Positions 9,470-17,849 of a DNA stretch of 64,000 nucleotides are shown one piece after another. The notes under the pieces are model-generated. The model was not told the origin of the DNA. It was given only the letters and a program-made list of their open reading frames with translations, and ran no database searches. The position numbers and the translations under genes were made by a program. The DNA lies in contig JARKQJ010000115.1 in NCBI GenBank assembly GCA_029973955.1, forward strand, positions 62,001-126,000, written 5' to 3'. The number at the start of each line of letters is the position of its first letter. Within the stretch, counting starts at the first letter, position 1. The stretch is from Paludibaculum sp. GTDB taxonomy: Bacteria; Acidobacteriota; Terriglobia; Bryobacterales; Bryobacteraceae.

Positions 9470-10348
9470 CTATGCCACGAACGCCGGGTGGCCGTGCCAC
9501 ACGCGCTCTTTCACTGACTTCAAAAACGCCAACCCCTCGCTGGCCAGTTGCTCCGGCGTATCCGCCAGCTTGCGCCAGATGCAGCACAGCTTCGCCACGC
9601 TCTCAATGTCCGGATCGAAGCTCTCAATCGTGATGCAGCCATCGTAATTGCACTCGTGCAGTCCTTCGAAGAACTCCACCCACGGCATCAACCCGTGGCC
9701 CGGAATTCCGCGCTGGTTTTCGCAGGCGTGCACGTAGCCGATCTTGTCGCCCGTGGCGCGCACGGCTGCCCCGATGCTGTCCTCTTCCCGGATCATGTGG
9801 AACGTGTCGAGGTGCACTTTCACGTTCGGCAGCCCCACCGCGCCGATGAACTTCACCGCATCCGCCGCCGTGTTGATGAAGTGCGATTCGAAGCGGTTCA
9901 CCGGCTCGATGCCCAACACCAGCTTCGGGTTCGTCTCCAGCGCATAACTGGCGATGGTGTGATAGCCCTCCACGCCCCACTGCCATTCCTGCGCCGTCCG
10001 CATCTTGCCAGTGAGGTAGCCCCAGCCGCAGTAGATCATGCCGCCGAACACTTCGGCGCCGGCCTCGTTGGCCAGGTCGATCAGATGCTTCGAGAACTCG
10101 ATGCCGCGGACCCGCACAGCCGGGTCGGGATCGATGATGTTGTACTCCGCGGGCATGCCGTAGCCCATGTTCAGCGTCAAGCCGATGTCGGCGGCCGCGC
10201 GCTTTGCCTTCGCCGCCGGGAAGTGCGCCGGATCGAACGGGATGATCTCCACGGCGTCGAATCCGAGGTTCTTGCATTTGTCCAGCAGCGGAAGGTCGGA
10301 CTCCAGGAAGGTCTCCCGGAAAAGCAGGGAGTGAATGCCGAATTTCAT
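9470..10348 (-). CDS. Sugar phosphate isomerase/epimerase (D-psicose/tagatose 3-epimerase-like)
   Basis: A 292-aa TIM-barrel protein. The ATG gives MKFGIHSLLFRETF, and AGGAG lies upstream; the open frame continues far upstream but only as a shadow of the ABC permease genes. The barrel shows metal-site segments typical of ketose 3-epimerases: VLGIEPVNRFESHF (Glu), VKVHLDTFHMIREED (Asp, His), YVHACENQRGIPGHG (His) and CITIESF (Glu). Members interconvert ketohexoses at C3. It is cytoplasmic. It sits 50 bp downstream of the export operon on the same strand and may be read through from it, though its function has no obvious link to export. Confidence 0.88.
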   Translation of the reverse strand: MKFGIHSLLFRETFLESDLPLLDKCKNLGFDAVEIIPFDPAHFPAAKAKRAAADIGLTLNMGYGMPAEYNIIDPDPAVRVRGIEFSKHLIDLANEAGAEVFGGMIYCGWGYLTGKMRTAQEWQWGVEGYHTIASYALETNPKLVLGIEPVNRFESHFINTAADAVKFIGAVGLPNVKVHLDTFHMIREEDSIGAAVRATGDKIGYVHACENQRGIPGHGLMPWVEFFEGLHECNYDGCITIESFDPDIESVAKLCCIWRKLADTPEQLASEGLAFLKSVKERVWHGHPAFVA

Positions 10349-10398
10349 GAATAAGCTCCTGGCAGATTTGCCGGAGCCATCATACTCCCCGTCGTTTT

Positions 10399-11550
10399 CT
10401 AATCCAACCGTTTGTGGAATCGCAGGGCGCTGAGCGACAGGATCGCGACGCCCATCACGGCCAGCGACAGCAGTTGCGGCCAAAGCACCTCCAGGCCGAC
10501 TCCCTTCAGAAACACACCTCGCACGATGTCCATGAAATACCGCAGAGGGTTCAGGTACGTCGCCCACTGCACCACCGTGGGCATGTTGGCGATGGGGAAA
10601 CTGAAGCCGCTCAGCATGAACGCCGGCTGGAAGAAAAAGAAGGAGCCCATCATCGCCTGCTGCTGCGTCTCGCTGATGGTGCTCATGAACAGACCCGCCC
10701 CCAGCGTGGACAGCAGGAATAGCCCCCCGGCGAATACCAGCAGCGCGAAGCTGCCGCGCAGGGGCACATGGAAGATGGCCAGCGCCGCGGCGGTGATCAG
10801 CAGCAGGTCGAACATGCCCATGATCGCGAACGGGATCGTCTTGCCCAGGATCAGCTCGATGGGCCGGATCGGCGTCACCATGATCTGCTCCATCGTGCCG
10901 ATCTCTTTCTCGCGCACGATGGAGAGCGCCGTCAGCATCAGCGTCACCAGCGTGATGATGTTTACGATGATTCCGGGCACGAAGTAGTTGCGGCTCTTCA
11001 GGTCCGGGTTGAACCACACCCGCCGCTCCGCCTCCACGCCGGGGATCTTCAACAGGATCGGCCCCGCGGCGGTGCGGTCCACCAGCTTCTGCCGCTGCCT
11101 CTCGGCCAGCAGTTCCCGGTTGCGCGCGGCCATTACGGCCGTGGCGTAGTTGCCGATGATCCCGGCCGTATTGGAGTTCGTGCCGTCCAGCAGCACCTGC
11201 GCCTGCGCCTGCTTGCCGCTGCCGATGTCGCGGCTGAAGCCCGGTGCGATGCGCACGATGGCCTGCACCTCGCCGCGGTCCAGCAGCGCCTGCGCCTCTG
11301 CCTCGCTGCCTGCCTCGTGCGCGATGGTGAACGTGGGCGAGCCTTGAAAGTGGCGCCGCAGCTCCACGCTCTCCACTCCGCGGTCCAGGTCCATCCAGCC
11401 CAGCCGGACATGCTCCACGTCCAGGTTCACAGCGAAGCCGAAGATGATCGTCTGTATCAGCGGCGGCCCGAGCAGCATGGCCCGCATGCGCGGCTCGCGC
11501 AGCGTCTGCCGGAACTCTTTGCGGATGATCTGTAGAATCCGTTCCCACAT
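10399..11550 (-). CDS. ABC-2 type permease, YbhR-like
   Basis: A 383-aa inner-membrane permease of the ABC-2 family. A first membrane helix (AMLLGPPLIQTIIFGFAVNLDV) is followed by a large periplasmic domain (about 50-170) and five more helices, including IIVNIITLVTLMLTALSIVREKE with the conserved REKE.GTMEQI motif, and FMLSGFSFPIANMP. It is last in the export operon, 12 bp after the second permease. The two permeases would form a heterodimer driven by the two ATPases encoded upstream. E. coli YbhR (part of YbhFSR, linked to cation and drug efflux) has this size and order, which supports the assignment; the substrate is unknown. Confidence 0.92.
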   Translation of the reverse strand: MWERILQIIRKEFRQTLREPRMRAMLLGPPLIQTIIFGFAVNLDVEHVRLGWMDLDRGVESVELRRHFQGSPTFTIAHEAGSEAEAQALLDRGEVQAIVRIAPGFSRDIGSGKQAQAQVLLDGTNSNTAGIIGNYATAVMAARNRELLAERQRQKLVDRTAAGPILLKIPGVEAERRVWFNPDLKSRNYFVPGIIVNIITLVTLMLTALSIVREKEIGTMEQIMVTPIRPIELILGKTIPFAIMGMFDLLLITAAALAIFHVPLRGSFALLVFAGGLFLLSTLGAGLFMSTISETQQQAMMGSFFFFQPAFMLSGFSFPIANMPTVVQWATYLNPLRYFMDIVRGVFLKGVGLEVLWPQLLSLAVMGVAILSLSALRFHKRLD

Positions 11551-11562
11551 GGCGTCCTCCCC

Positions 11563-12696
11563 CTATGCCATCTTCTGCCGCATCTTGCGGCTGGCCAGCA
11601 TGAAGACGATGGCCGCATACACGAACAGAAACACCAGGTCCAGCCAGAGGGCCTCTACCCCCACGCCTTTCAGGAACACCCCCTTGAGGATCGCCACGAA
11701 GTACCGCGCCGGCACGATCCGCGTCACCTGCTGAATGATCAGCGGCATATCCGGAATCGAGAAGATGAACCCGCTCAACATGAATGCCGGCAGGAAACTG
11801 GAAACCAGCGACATCTGGTAGGCCAGCAACTGCGAGCGCGTCGCCGCCGAAAGAAAGATGCCCCAGCACAGCGCACCGAACAGGTAGAGCGCACTGGCGA
11901 AGGTCAGCAGCACCAGGCTCCCTCGCAGCGGCACGCCGAACGCGCCCACGCCCAGCGCCAGCGCGATCCCCATATCCGCCATGCCCAGCAGAAAGTACGC
12001 CGCCAGCTTGCCCAGCAGCAGCTCGTTGGGCCGCACCGGCGTGGAGAGCAGTTGCTCCATGGTGCCGTTTTCCCACTCCCGCGCAATCGTCAACGAGGTG
12101 AGCAGCGCGGCGATAATCATCAGGATCACCGCGATCAGGCCCGGCACGATGAAGTTCTTGCTCTTGAGCTCGTTGTTATAGAGCACCCGCAGCCGCACAT
12201 CGATTGGCGTCTCCATCTTGCCGGCGCCGCGGCGGACAATCTGTGCTTCCCTGAGCTTCGCCGAGTAGTTCATGATCAGCGCTTCCGCATAGCCCGCTGC
12301 GATGGACGCCGTATTCGAGTCGCTGCCGTCCACCAGCAGTTGCACACGCGCCACTGAGTTGCTGGAGACGTTCCTGGCGAAGTCCTTGTCGATCACCACG
12401 CCCAGCATCGCCTTGCCGTGGTTGATGCGCTGGACGATCTCGCGGTAGTCGCCCTGCCGCTCCACGATGGAGAAGTAGCGTGAACCGCGGAAACGCTCCA
12501 CCAGTTCGCGGCTCTGCGGCGAGCCATCTTTGTCGTAGATCACCGTTGGAATGCGGTCCACGTCCAGCGTCAGCGCGTAGCCGAACAGGATCAGCAGCAG
12601 CATGGGCACGGCCAGTGCCATCATCAGGCTGCGCCAGTCGCGCAGGATGTGCATTGCCTCTTTGTGGAAGATCGCCCGGAAGCGCCGCCAGTTCAT
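11563..12696 (-). CDS. ABC-2 type permease, YbhS-like
   Basis: A 377-aa ABC-2 permease, the same length as E. coli YbhS. The N-terminal helix SLMMALAVPMLLLILFGYAL is followed by a periplasmic domain (DVDRIPTVIYDKDGSPQSRE onwards) and a C-terminal group of helices containing the signature TIAREWENGTMEQLLSTPVR and the FMLSGFIFSIPDMP loop. It overlaps the upstream ATPase gene by 4 bp, so the two are translationally coupled. It probably pairs with the 383-aa permease downstream. Confidence 0.93.
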   Translation of the reverse strand: MNWRRFRAIFHKEAMHILRDWRSLMMALAVPMLLLILFGYALTLDVDRIPTVIYDKDGSPQSRELVERFRGSRYFSIVERQGDYREIVQRINHGKAMLGVVIDKDFARNVSSNSVARVQLLVDGSDSNTASIAAGYAEALIMNYSAKLREAQIVRRGAGKMETPIDVRLRVLYNNELKSKNFIVPGLIAVILMIIAALLTSLTIAREWENGTMEQLLSTPVRPNELLLGKLAAYFLLGMADMGIALALGVGAFGVPLRGSLVLLTFASALYLFGALCWGIFLSAATRSQLLAYQMSLVSSFLPAFMLSGFIFSIPDMPLIIQQVTRIVPARYFVAILKGVFLKGVGVEALWLDLVFLFVYAAIVFMLASRKMRQKMA

Positions 12697-13445
12697 TGCC
12701 CTTCCTCCTCGGCCCGCTCGATGCTGGCGATGAAGACGTCGTTCATGGTGGCGCCATGGCCGTGCGCCGCCTTCAACTCGCCGGGCGCGCCCAGCGCGAT
12801 CGTCCGGCCCTTGTACATCAACGCCAGCCGGTGGCAGTACTCGGCCTCCTCCATGTAGTGCGTGGAGACGAACACCGTGGTGCCCTGTTCCGCCATGGCG
12901 TAGATCAGATCCCAGAACTGCCGCCGCGCAATCGGGTCCACGCCCGAAGTCGGCTCATCCAGAAACAGGATCGGCGGTTGATGGAGAATCGCACAGCCCA
13001 GCGCCAGGCGTTGCTTCCAGCCGCCGGCCAGCAGGTGCGTCATGGTCCCCCGTTCCTCCTCGAGCCCGGCCATCTTCAGCGCATAGGCCTTCCGCTCTGC
13101 ACGCAGTTCCCGCGGCACGCCATAGATGCCGCTGAAGAAATCCAGATTCTCCTCCACCAGCAGGTCGTCGTAGAGCGAGAACTTCTGCGACATGTAGCCG
13201 ATGCTCTTCTTCACCTGTTCTGACTGCGTGGCCACGTCATAGCCGTGCACTTTCGCACTGCCGGAAGTTGGCGCCAGCAGGCCGCAGAGGATGCGGATGG
13301 TCGTCGATTTGCCCGCGCCATTCGGCCCCAGAAAGCCGAAGATCTCGCCGCGCCGCACGTCCAGCGTGACTTCGTCCACCGCCACGAACGTGCCGAAGCG
13401 CTTCACCAGGTTCCGGGTCTCCACGGCGTTCCCGTTAAGCGGCAT
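12693..13445 (-). CDS. ABC transporter ATP-binding protein (second half of a YbhF-like pair)
   Basis: A 250-aa ATPase. Walker A is GPNGAGKST (40-48), Q-loop SQKFSLYDDL, Walker B ILFLDEPTSGVDP and switch His in VFVSTHYMEEAE. The signature motif is altered: LAGGWKQRLA stands where LSGGQ is expected. Its start overlaps the end of the preceding ATPase gene by 11 bp. In E. coli the two ATPase domains are fused in YbhF; here they are two proteins whose genes are tightly coupled and probably form a heterodimer with one possibly weakened composite site. Confidence 0.94.
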   Translation of the reverse strand: MPLNGNAVETRNLVKRFGTFVAVDEVTLDVRRGEIFGFLGPNGAGKSTTIRILCGLLAPTSGSAKVHGYDVATQSEQVKKSIGYMSQKFSLYDDLLVEENLDFFSGIYGVPRELRAERKAYALKMAGLEEERGTMTHLLAGGWKQRLALGCAILHQPPILFLDEPTSGVDPIARRQFWDLIYAMAEQGTTVFVSTHYMEEAEYCHRLALMYKGRTIALGAPGELKAAHGHGATMNDVFIASIERAEEEGQ

Positions 13446-14328
13446 GCGTCTCCTCCTGCCGGATGAAGGCGATGAAGACGTCTTCCAGCGCGGGCATCAG
13501 CGGCTCCAACTCCACGGGCAGATCCTCTGGCCGGACGTCTTGCCGCAGATAGACGTGCAGGGCCGCGCCGGCAGGTTCCGCGCCCAGCACACGGTTGTCC
13601 TTCAGCAGCAGCGCACGCGCGGCGCGCAGGTCGGCCGAGCGTGCGATGAAGCAGCGCGGCGCCAGCGCTGCTTTCAGCGCCGCCGGAGTGTCGCACCGGA
13701 TCAGCCGGCCTTTGTGCATCAGCCCCACGCGGTCACAGCGTTCGGCCTCGTCGAGATAGGCGGTGCTCACGAAAATCGTCATCCCCTCTTTGGCCAGCTG
13801 GTAGAGGATCTCCCAGAAGTCGCGCCGCGAGAGCGGATCCACGCCGTTGGTCGGCTCGTCCAGGAACAGCACGCGCGGCCGGTGCAGCAATGTGCACATG
13901 AGCGCCAGTTTCTGCTTCATGCCGCCGCTGAGCTTGGCGGCCTGCCGCTGCCGGAACGGCGCCATGCGCGTCATCTCCAGATACTCAGCCATCATGCGGT
14001 CGCGCTCCGCCGGGTCGATCCCGAACAGATCGCTGTAGAACCACATGTTCTCTTCCACGGTCAGGTCGCCGTAGAGGCCGAACTTCTGGGCCATGTACCC
14101 GATCTGGTCCTTCACCGCGTCGATGTTCCTGCCCACCTCCAACCCGGCCACTTCCACCCGGCCCGAGGTCGGGTCCAGCAGGCCGCACAGCATGCGCAGC
14201 GTTGTGGTCTTGCCGGCTCCATCGGGGCCGACCAGTCCGAAGATCTCTCCCTCCTTCACCTCGATGGAGAGCTCCTTGACGGCCTCCACCTTGGCGAACC
14301 GGCGGCTGACTTGGTCGAGTCGGATCAT
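13435..14328 (-). CDS. ABC transporter ATP-binding protein (first half of a YbhF-like pair)
   Basis: A 297-aa ATPase. Walker A is GPDGAGKTT (34-42), Q-loop MAQKFGLYGDL, signature LSGGMKQKLA, Walker B VLFLDEPTNGVDP and switch region FVSTAYLDEAE. The last carries Ala where the catalytic switch His normally sits (STH to STA), so this half may be the weaker hydrolyser. The GPDG variant of Walker A is also found in the N-terminal half of YbhF-type proteins. After the NBD there is an extension (about 225-297) with a small mixed alpha/beta part. The gene lies 6 bp after the adaptor gene. Confidence 0.94.
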   Translation of the reverse strand: MIRLDQVSRRFAKVEAVKELSIEVKEGEIFGLVGPDGAGKTTTLRMLCGLLDPTSGRVEVAGLEVGRNIDAVKDQIGYMAQKFGLYGDLTVEENMWFYSDLFGIDPAERDRMMAEYLEMTRMAPFRQRQAAKLSGGMKQKLALMCTLLHRPRVLFLDEPTNGVDPLSRRDFWEILYQLAKEGMTIFVSTAYLDEAERCDRVGLMHKGRLIRCDTPAALKAALAPRCFIARSADLRAARALLLKDNRVLGAEPAGAALHVYLRQDVRPEDLPVELEPLMPALEDVFIAFIRQEETHAA

Positions 14329-14334
14329 GGCTGG

Positions 14335-15510
14335 CTACCGCAGGCGGATCTCGGCGTCCACCGGCATGTTCGACTTCAGTTCCTGGTTCGGGTTTTCCAC
14401 CTCGATCTTGATGCGGTACACCAGCTTCTGCCGCTCTTCCTGCGTCTGGATCTGTTTCGGTGTGAACTCGGCTTCCGATGAAATGTAAGTGACTTTGCCT
14501 GTGTAGCTCTTGCCCGGGTAGGAGTCCGTGCGGACGTCGGCAGGCATGCCCAGCTTGATGCGGCCCAGGTCGCGTTCGCCCACATAGCCACGCACCCACG
14601 GTTTGCCGATGTCACCCAGGGTGAGCACCGTCGCGCCGCCGGCCAGGACCTCACCGGGTTCGGCGCTCTTGGAAAGAACCACTGCCGGAATGGGCGAGAT
14701 CAGCACCCGGTCGTTCAACTGCACCGCCACCAGCTCCTTCTGCGCCTCGGCCCGCGCCAGTTCGGATTGCCTCATCGCCAGCTCCTGCTTGCGCCGCTGC
14801 AGGTCCAGGCGATTGGCCTCCGCCAGGCGGAGTGCCGCGCGGGCGCGGTCCACCACGGCGCGCTGCTGGGCAACCTGCTCCTGCCGCGGTCCTTCCTTCA
14901 CCAGCGCGAGCTGCTCGTTGGCGCGTTTCAGCGCCGCCGCCGAGGCCTCGGATTTCGTCCTGAACTGATCGAACTGCGACGTGGAGATGTCTTCGTTCCT
15001 GTAGAGCGTCTGGGCGCGCTTCCAGTCGTCCTGCGCCAGTTTGTTCTGCACGGCCGCTTCAGCGGCCGCGGCTTTGGCGGTCTCCACTTCCTGCGGACGG
15101 CTGCCATTCAGCAGTTCCTTCAGCCGCGCTTCGGCGGTGGCGAGGTCGGCCTTCTTCAGCGCGATGTCTCCGTCCAGAGTCTCCGTCTGCCAGGCGATCG
15201 CGGTGTGAAGCTGGTCCACCGCGCTACGGGCCGAGTTGACGCCCGCCGCCTCACGCGACTGTTGTTGCTCCATCTCCGCGGTGTCCAGCTTGGCCAGCAT
15301 CTGCTCCGCCTTCACTGTGTCGCCTTCATCCACGGCGAGTTGCACCAGCCGGCCCGGGTACTTGAACGACAGATCCACTTCCGTCAGTTCGATGTTGCCG
15401 CTCAGTTTGAGCACGTCCGGATCTGCGCCGTTGTGCATGAACTTCCAGGCCGCGAAGGCTCCGGCGGCGGCCACGATGGCGATGGGGATGATAATTTTGC
15501 GTTGCGCCAT
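14335..15510 (-). CDS. HlyD/YbhG-like periplasmic adaptor subunit
   Basis: A 391-aa membrane fusion protein. One N-terminal membrane anchor (IIIPIAIVAAAGAFAAWKF) is followed by a biotinyl-lipoyl-like segment (ELTEVDLSFKYPGRLVQL), a long alpha-helical coiled-coil hairpin rich in Ala, Glu and Gln (about 80-240) and the second lipoyl half and beta-barrel (RVLISPIPAVVLSKSAEPGE, GKPWVRGYVGERDLG). It bridges the inner-membrane ABC exporter and the TolC-like channel encoded directly upstream. E. coli YbhG has the same place beside YbhF; that protein is shorter. Confidence 0.92.
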   Translation of the reverse strand: MAQRKIIIPIAIVAAAGAFAAWKFMHNGADPDVLKLSGNIELTEVDLSFKYPGRLVQLAVDEGDTVKAEQMLAKLDTAEMEQQQSREAAGVNSARSAVDQLHTAIAWQTETLDGDIALKKADLATAEARLKELLNGSRPQEVETAKAAAAEAAVQNKLAQDDWKRAQTLYRNEDISTSQFDQFRTKSEASAAALKRANEQLALVKEGPRQEQVAQQRAVVDRARAALRLAEANRLDLQRRKQELAMRQSELARAEAQKELVAVQLNDRVLISPIPAVVLSKSAEPGEVLAGGATVLTLGDIGKPWVRGYVGERDLGRIKLGMPADVRTDSYPGKSYTGKVTYISSEAEFTPKQIQTQEERQKLVYRIKIEVENPNQELKSNMPVDAEIRLR

Positions 15511-15529
15511 GAGAGTGTCTCCTGTTTGC

Positions 15530-16852
15530 CTACTGAAGGATCATGTCGATGTTGCCTACGGCCACGCCGAGGTCGATGCGAGCCGCCTGCTGCCGGAAGA
15601 CCGCCGCGACTTCGTTTTCCCGCCCGCGCGCCACGCGCGCCTGCGCTTCCGTCACTTCCAGCCCATTCGCGACTCCCGCTGAAACGCGCCGCTCCGCCTG
15701 TGCCAGTTCCTTCTCAGACTGGGTCAGCGCCTCGCGCGCCACCATCACCATGTTTTCCGCCGTCTTCAGCGCTTCCAGCGATGTGCGGATCTCCAGCTCC
15801 ACCTGCTGCGCGGTGTCTCTCGTGCGGATGCCCTCCGCTCGCAGTTGCGAGGCTGATTCGGCCCGCTTTGCGTCCGTGCGCCCGCCGTCCCACAATGGAA
15901 TCCGGACGCTCGCCCCCACCGTGCGCGTGGGCAGCAGCGCGCCGTCCACCGCCCCGATGGTTCCGTAGTCGCCAAAGGCGTTGACGGAGGGCAGCCGCTC
16001 CCACTTCGCCGATTCATAGTTCAGCCTGGCAGCCTGCTCGCGCCGCGCCTGCGCCTTCAACTCAGGCCGCAGTTCCCTGGCCGCGGCGACAACTTGCCTG
16101 GCCTCCGGCACGTCGGCCGGCGCGTAGCGCAGCTTGTCGGTGAGTTCGGGCACTACGTCAAGATCGAGGTTCATCGCCCGCAACAGTTGCAGCAGGGCCG
16201 TGGTGTGGTCTTCCCGGGCGGTGAGCAGCTTTTGCTTCTCATTGGCCAGCGAGACCTGCGCGCGCGTGATTTCGATCCCCGTGCCGGTCCCCGCGTCCTT
16301 CTGCGATTGAGCCAGCCGCAGCAGCCTTTCCGCCAGCGCCACGTTCGCCTTGGCCGTCTCCACCGAACTCTCCGCCCGCGCGGCGCCGAGGTAAGCTTTG
16401 GCCACATTGCCCTTCACCTGGTTGCGCGTCGCCTCGGCATCGGATTTCACCGCCTGCACCTGGACCTTGGAGGCCTGGTAGCGCTTGATCGCCGCCAGGT
16501 CGAAGATGCTCTGCGTGGCGTTGGCGCGGATGTCGTTCACCTCCACCGGTCCCAGCAGGTTCTTGAATGTGAATCCAGGCACCGTGGGGAACTGGATGCC
16601 CAGCGCCGCCACGTTGTTCGTGAAGCTCCGGAACGTATAGTTGCCGGAGACGTTCGGCAGCAGTGCGCTGAGCGTCTGCTTGCGCCGGGCCTCGGCCTGG
16701 GCGGTGAGTTCCGCCGCTATTTGGATTCGTGCCGAACCGTTCGGCGCCATGGCGATCTCGACGGCCTTGGAAAGCGATAGCGGCATCGGCCGGCCCTCCT
16801 GTCCGTGGCACGCCAGCGCCAGGGCGATCACCCAGCCATGTCTTGGCTTCAT
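15530..16852 (-). CDS. TolC-like outer membrane efflux protein
   Basis: A 440-aa outer-membrane channel protein. The ATG at 16852 overlaps the TetR stop codon (ATGA, 4 bp) and opens a short signal peptide (MKPRHGWVIALALACHG); the longer open frame upstream belongs to the TetR gene in another frame. Two repeated outer-membrane-factor halves are visible, with LSLSKAVEIAM at the start, long amphipathic helices (KANVALAERLLRLAQSQKDA; ALKTAENMVMVAREALTQSE) and RIPLWDGGRTDAKRAES in the second half. Having its own channel gene in the operon suggests a dedicated tripartite exporter. In E. coli the ybh system has no channel gene of its own. Confidence 0.92.
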   Translation of the reverse strand: MKPRHGWVIALALACHGQEGRPMPLSLSKAVEIAMAPNGSARIQIAAELTAQAEARRKQTLSALLPNVSGNYTFRSFTNNVAALGIQFPTVPGFTFKNLLGPVEVNDIRANATQSIFDLAAIKRYQASKVQVQAVKSDAEATRNQVKGNVAKAYLGAARAESSVETAKANVALAERLLRLAQSQKDAGTGTGIEITRAQVSLANEKQKLLTAREDHTTALLQLLRAMNLDLDVVPELTDKLRYAPADVPEARQVVAAARELRPELKAQARREQAARLNYESAKWERLPSVNAFGDYGTIGAVDGALLPTRTVGASVRIPLWDGGRTDAKRAESASQLRAEGIRTRDTAQQVELEIRTSLEALKTAENMVMVAREALTQSEKELAQAERRVSAGVANGLEVTEAQARVARGRENEVAAVFRQQAARIDLGVAVGNIDMILQ

Positions 16853-17520
16853 CGCGCGACATCCTCCTTTTCCGCCAGCGCGCGCAGCCCGCTGGCCGTG
16901 TAGCGAATCAGGCGGCGCATCGCGCCGTCGTAGTCGTTGGCGTCCGCCTGGCCGCCCGAAAGGAAGGCGAGAATTGCTCCTCCGGAAAGCAGGTGCGCCA
17001 TCGAGCCGATGGCCAAGTGCATGCCCCACATCAGTTCCAGTTGATCCACCTTCAGCGCGCGCCGGAACGCCGGGCCGAAGCGCGACAGAATCTCAGCGAA
17101 GGCGGCCGGCAGCAGACGGGTCATCAGGTCCCCCGGCTCCGTGTGCGCTCGCGCCAGCAGTTTCGGGAATTCGCACAACTGCACGCCGGCCTGCCGCGCT
17201 TCGAAGATCGGCCCGAAGAACGCGTACAGGAGTTCTTCCACCGTTGGTTCACCGCCGCCGGCTTCGAGCTGATCCAGAATCTCCAGCCTGCGCCGGTTGA
17301 TCGGGTCCAGTTTACGCAGCACAACGGCCTGGATCAGTTCTTCCTTGGAATGGAAGTGATAGTTGACGGCTGCCAGGTTCACCTGAGCTTCCGCGGTAAT
17401 CCGGCGCAGCGAAGTCGCCGCAAAGCCGTGCTGGGAGAAGAGGCGTTCCGCGGCGTCCAGGATGCGCTGTTTCGTCTGGATCGCAGCGGGGAGTACCAGT
17501 TCTTGATTTGCCTCATTCAT
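16849..17520 (-). CDS. TetR family regulator, CecR-like
   Basis: A 223-aa TetR-type repressor. The DNA-binding domain (about 17-62) reads TKQRILDAAERLFSQHGFAATSLRRITAEAQVNLAAVNYHFHSKEELI, quoted here only as its outline: a typical helix-turn-helix ending in YHF..KEEL. The C-terminal ligand-binding domain resembles the CecR (YbiH) type. It is the first gene of the export operon and overlaps the channel gene by 4 bp, as cecR heads ybhGFSR in E. coli. A direct repeat of TCATACG covers its -10 box and start codon, so autoregulation is likely. The predicted promoter leaves a leader of only about six bases. Confidence 0.92.
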   Translation of the reverse strand: MNEANQELVLPAAIQTKQRILDAAERLFSQHGFAATSLRRITAEAQVNLAAVNYHFHSKEELIQAVVLRKLDPINRRRLEILDQLEAGGGEPTVEELLYAFFGPIFEARQAGVQLCEFPKLLARAHTEPGDLMTRLLPAAFAEILSRFGPAFRRALKVDQLELMWGMHLAIGSMAHLLSGGAILAFLSGGQADANDYDGAMRRLIRYTASGLRALAEKEDVAR

Positions 17521-17540
17521 ACGTTCGTTTTAATCATACG
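17517..17540 (-). promoter_or_regulatory. Candidate operator: paired TCATACG repeat
   Basis: TCATACG occurs at 17517-17523 and again at 17534-17540, 17 bp apart, that is, CGTATGA twice on the minus strand. One copy overlaps the -10 box and the other the start codon of the TetR gene. The spacing and place fit an autoregulatory operator; binding is inference. Confidence 0.45.
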
Positions 17541-17562
17541 ACTGTTTGAATTATTTCGTCAA
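17533..17562 (-). promoter_or_regulatory. Predicted promoter of the tetR export operon
   Basis: On the minus strand TTGACG (17562-17557), an 18-bp spacer and TATGAT (17538-17533) form a near-consensus promoter. The expected transcription start is near 17526, only about six bases before the ATG at 17520, so the mRNA would be nearly leaderless. Confidence 0.6.
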
Positions 17563-17595
17563 GCCGATCCTTCGGGCAGGTGCCGGCATCGCACC

Positions 17596-17728
17596 GGCTT
17601 CGTTTCGGGAGGCCTGGCGCGCCTCGGCCGGCACTTGGCGGCGCCGCCCGAGGGCGTCTGTTTGCGGGGCGGCTATCGAGGCGGGAGGAGCGGTGGCGCG
17701 AAGCGGGCTGGCTTCGTTTCGGGAGGCC
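17596..17728. repeat. Direct repeat of 19 bp in the intergenic region
   Basis: The 19-bp sequence GGCTTCGTTTCGGGAGGCC is present at 17596-17614 and 17710-17728. Apart from this repeat and the terminator at 17752-17783, I see nothing in the 17563-17849 gap. The repeats may be remnants of a duplication or paired protein-binding sites. Confidence 0.6.
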
Positions 17729-17751
17729 GCATTACTAGGGCTATCACTATG

Positions 17752-17783
17752 AAAATAGGCCGGATGAGGTCAGGCATCCGGCC
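17752..17783 (-). terminator. Rho-independent terminator of the molybdopterin-binding protein gene
   Basis: On the minus strand GGCCGGATG pairs perfectly with CATCCGGCC (17783-17775 with 17766-17758) around an 8-base loop, followed by TATTTTC. It lies 67 bp after the stop codon at 17850. Confidence 0.75.
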
Positions 17784-17849
17784 CTTCTGAAGTTGGCGCC
17801 GAGCCCAGCCGAGTGGGCGCGGATCCATTTGGGGGAAACTGGAAAACTA

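Noticed and set aside
10352..12076. Upstream extension of the epimerase frame to 868 codons
   Set aside because: The extension is an out-of-frame reading of the two ABC-2 permease genes; the epimerase begins at its own ATG with a ribosome-binding site.
9470..17520. Mobile or phage-derived island on the minus strand
   Set aside because: I see no integrase, transposase, flanking repeat or composition change; the genes form ordinary transporter and sugar-metabolism units.
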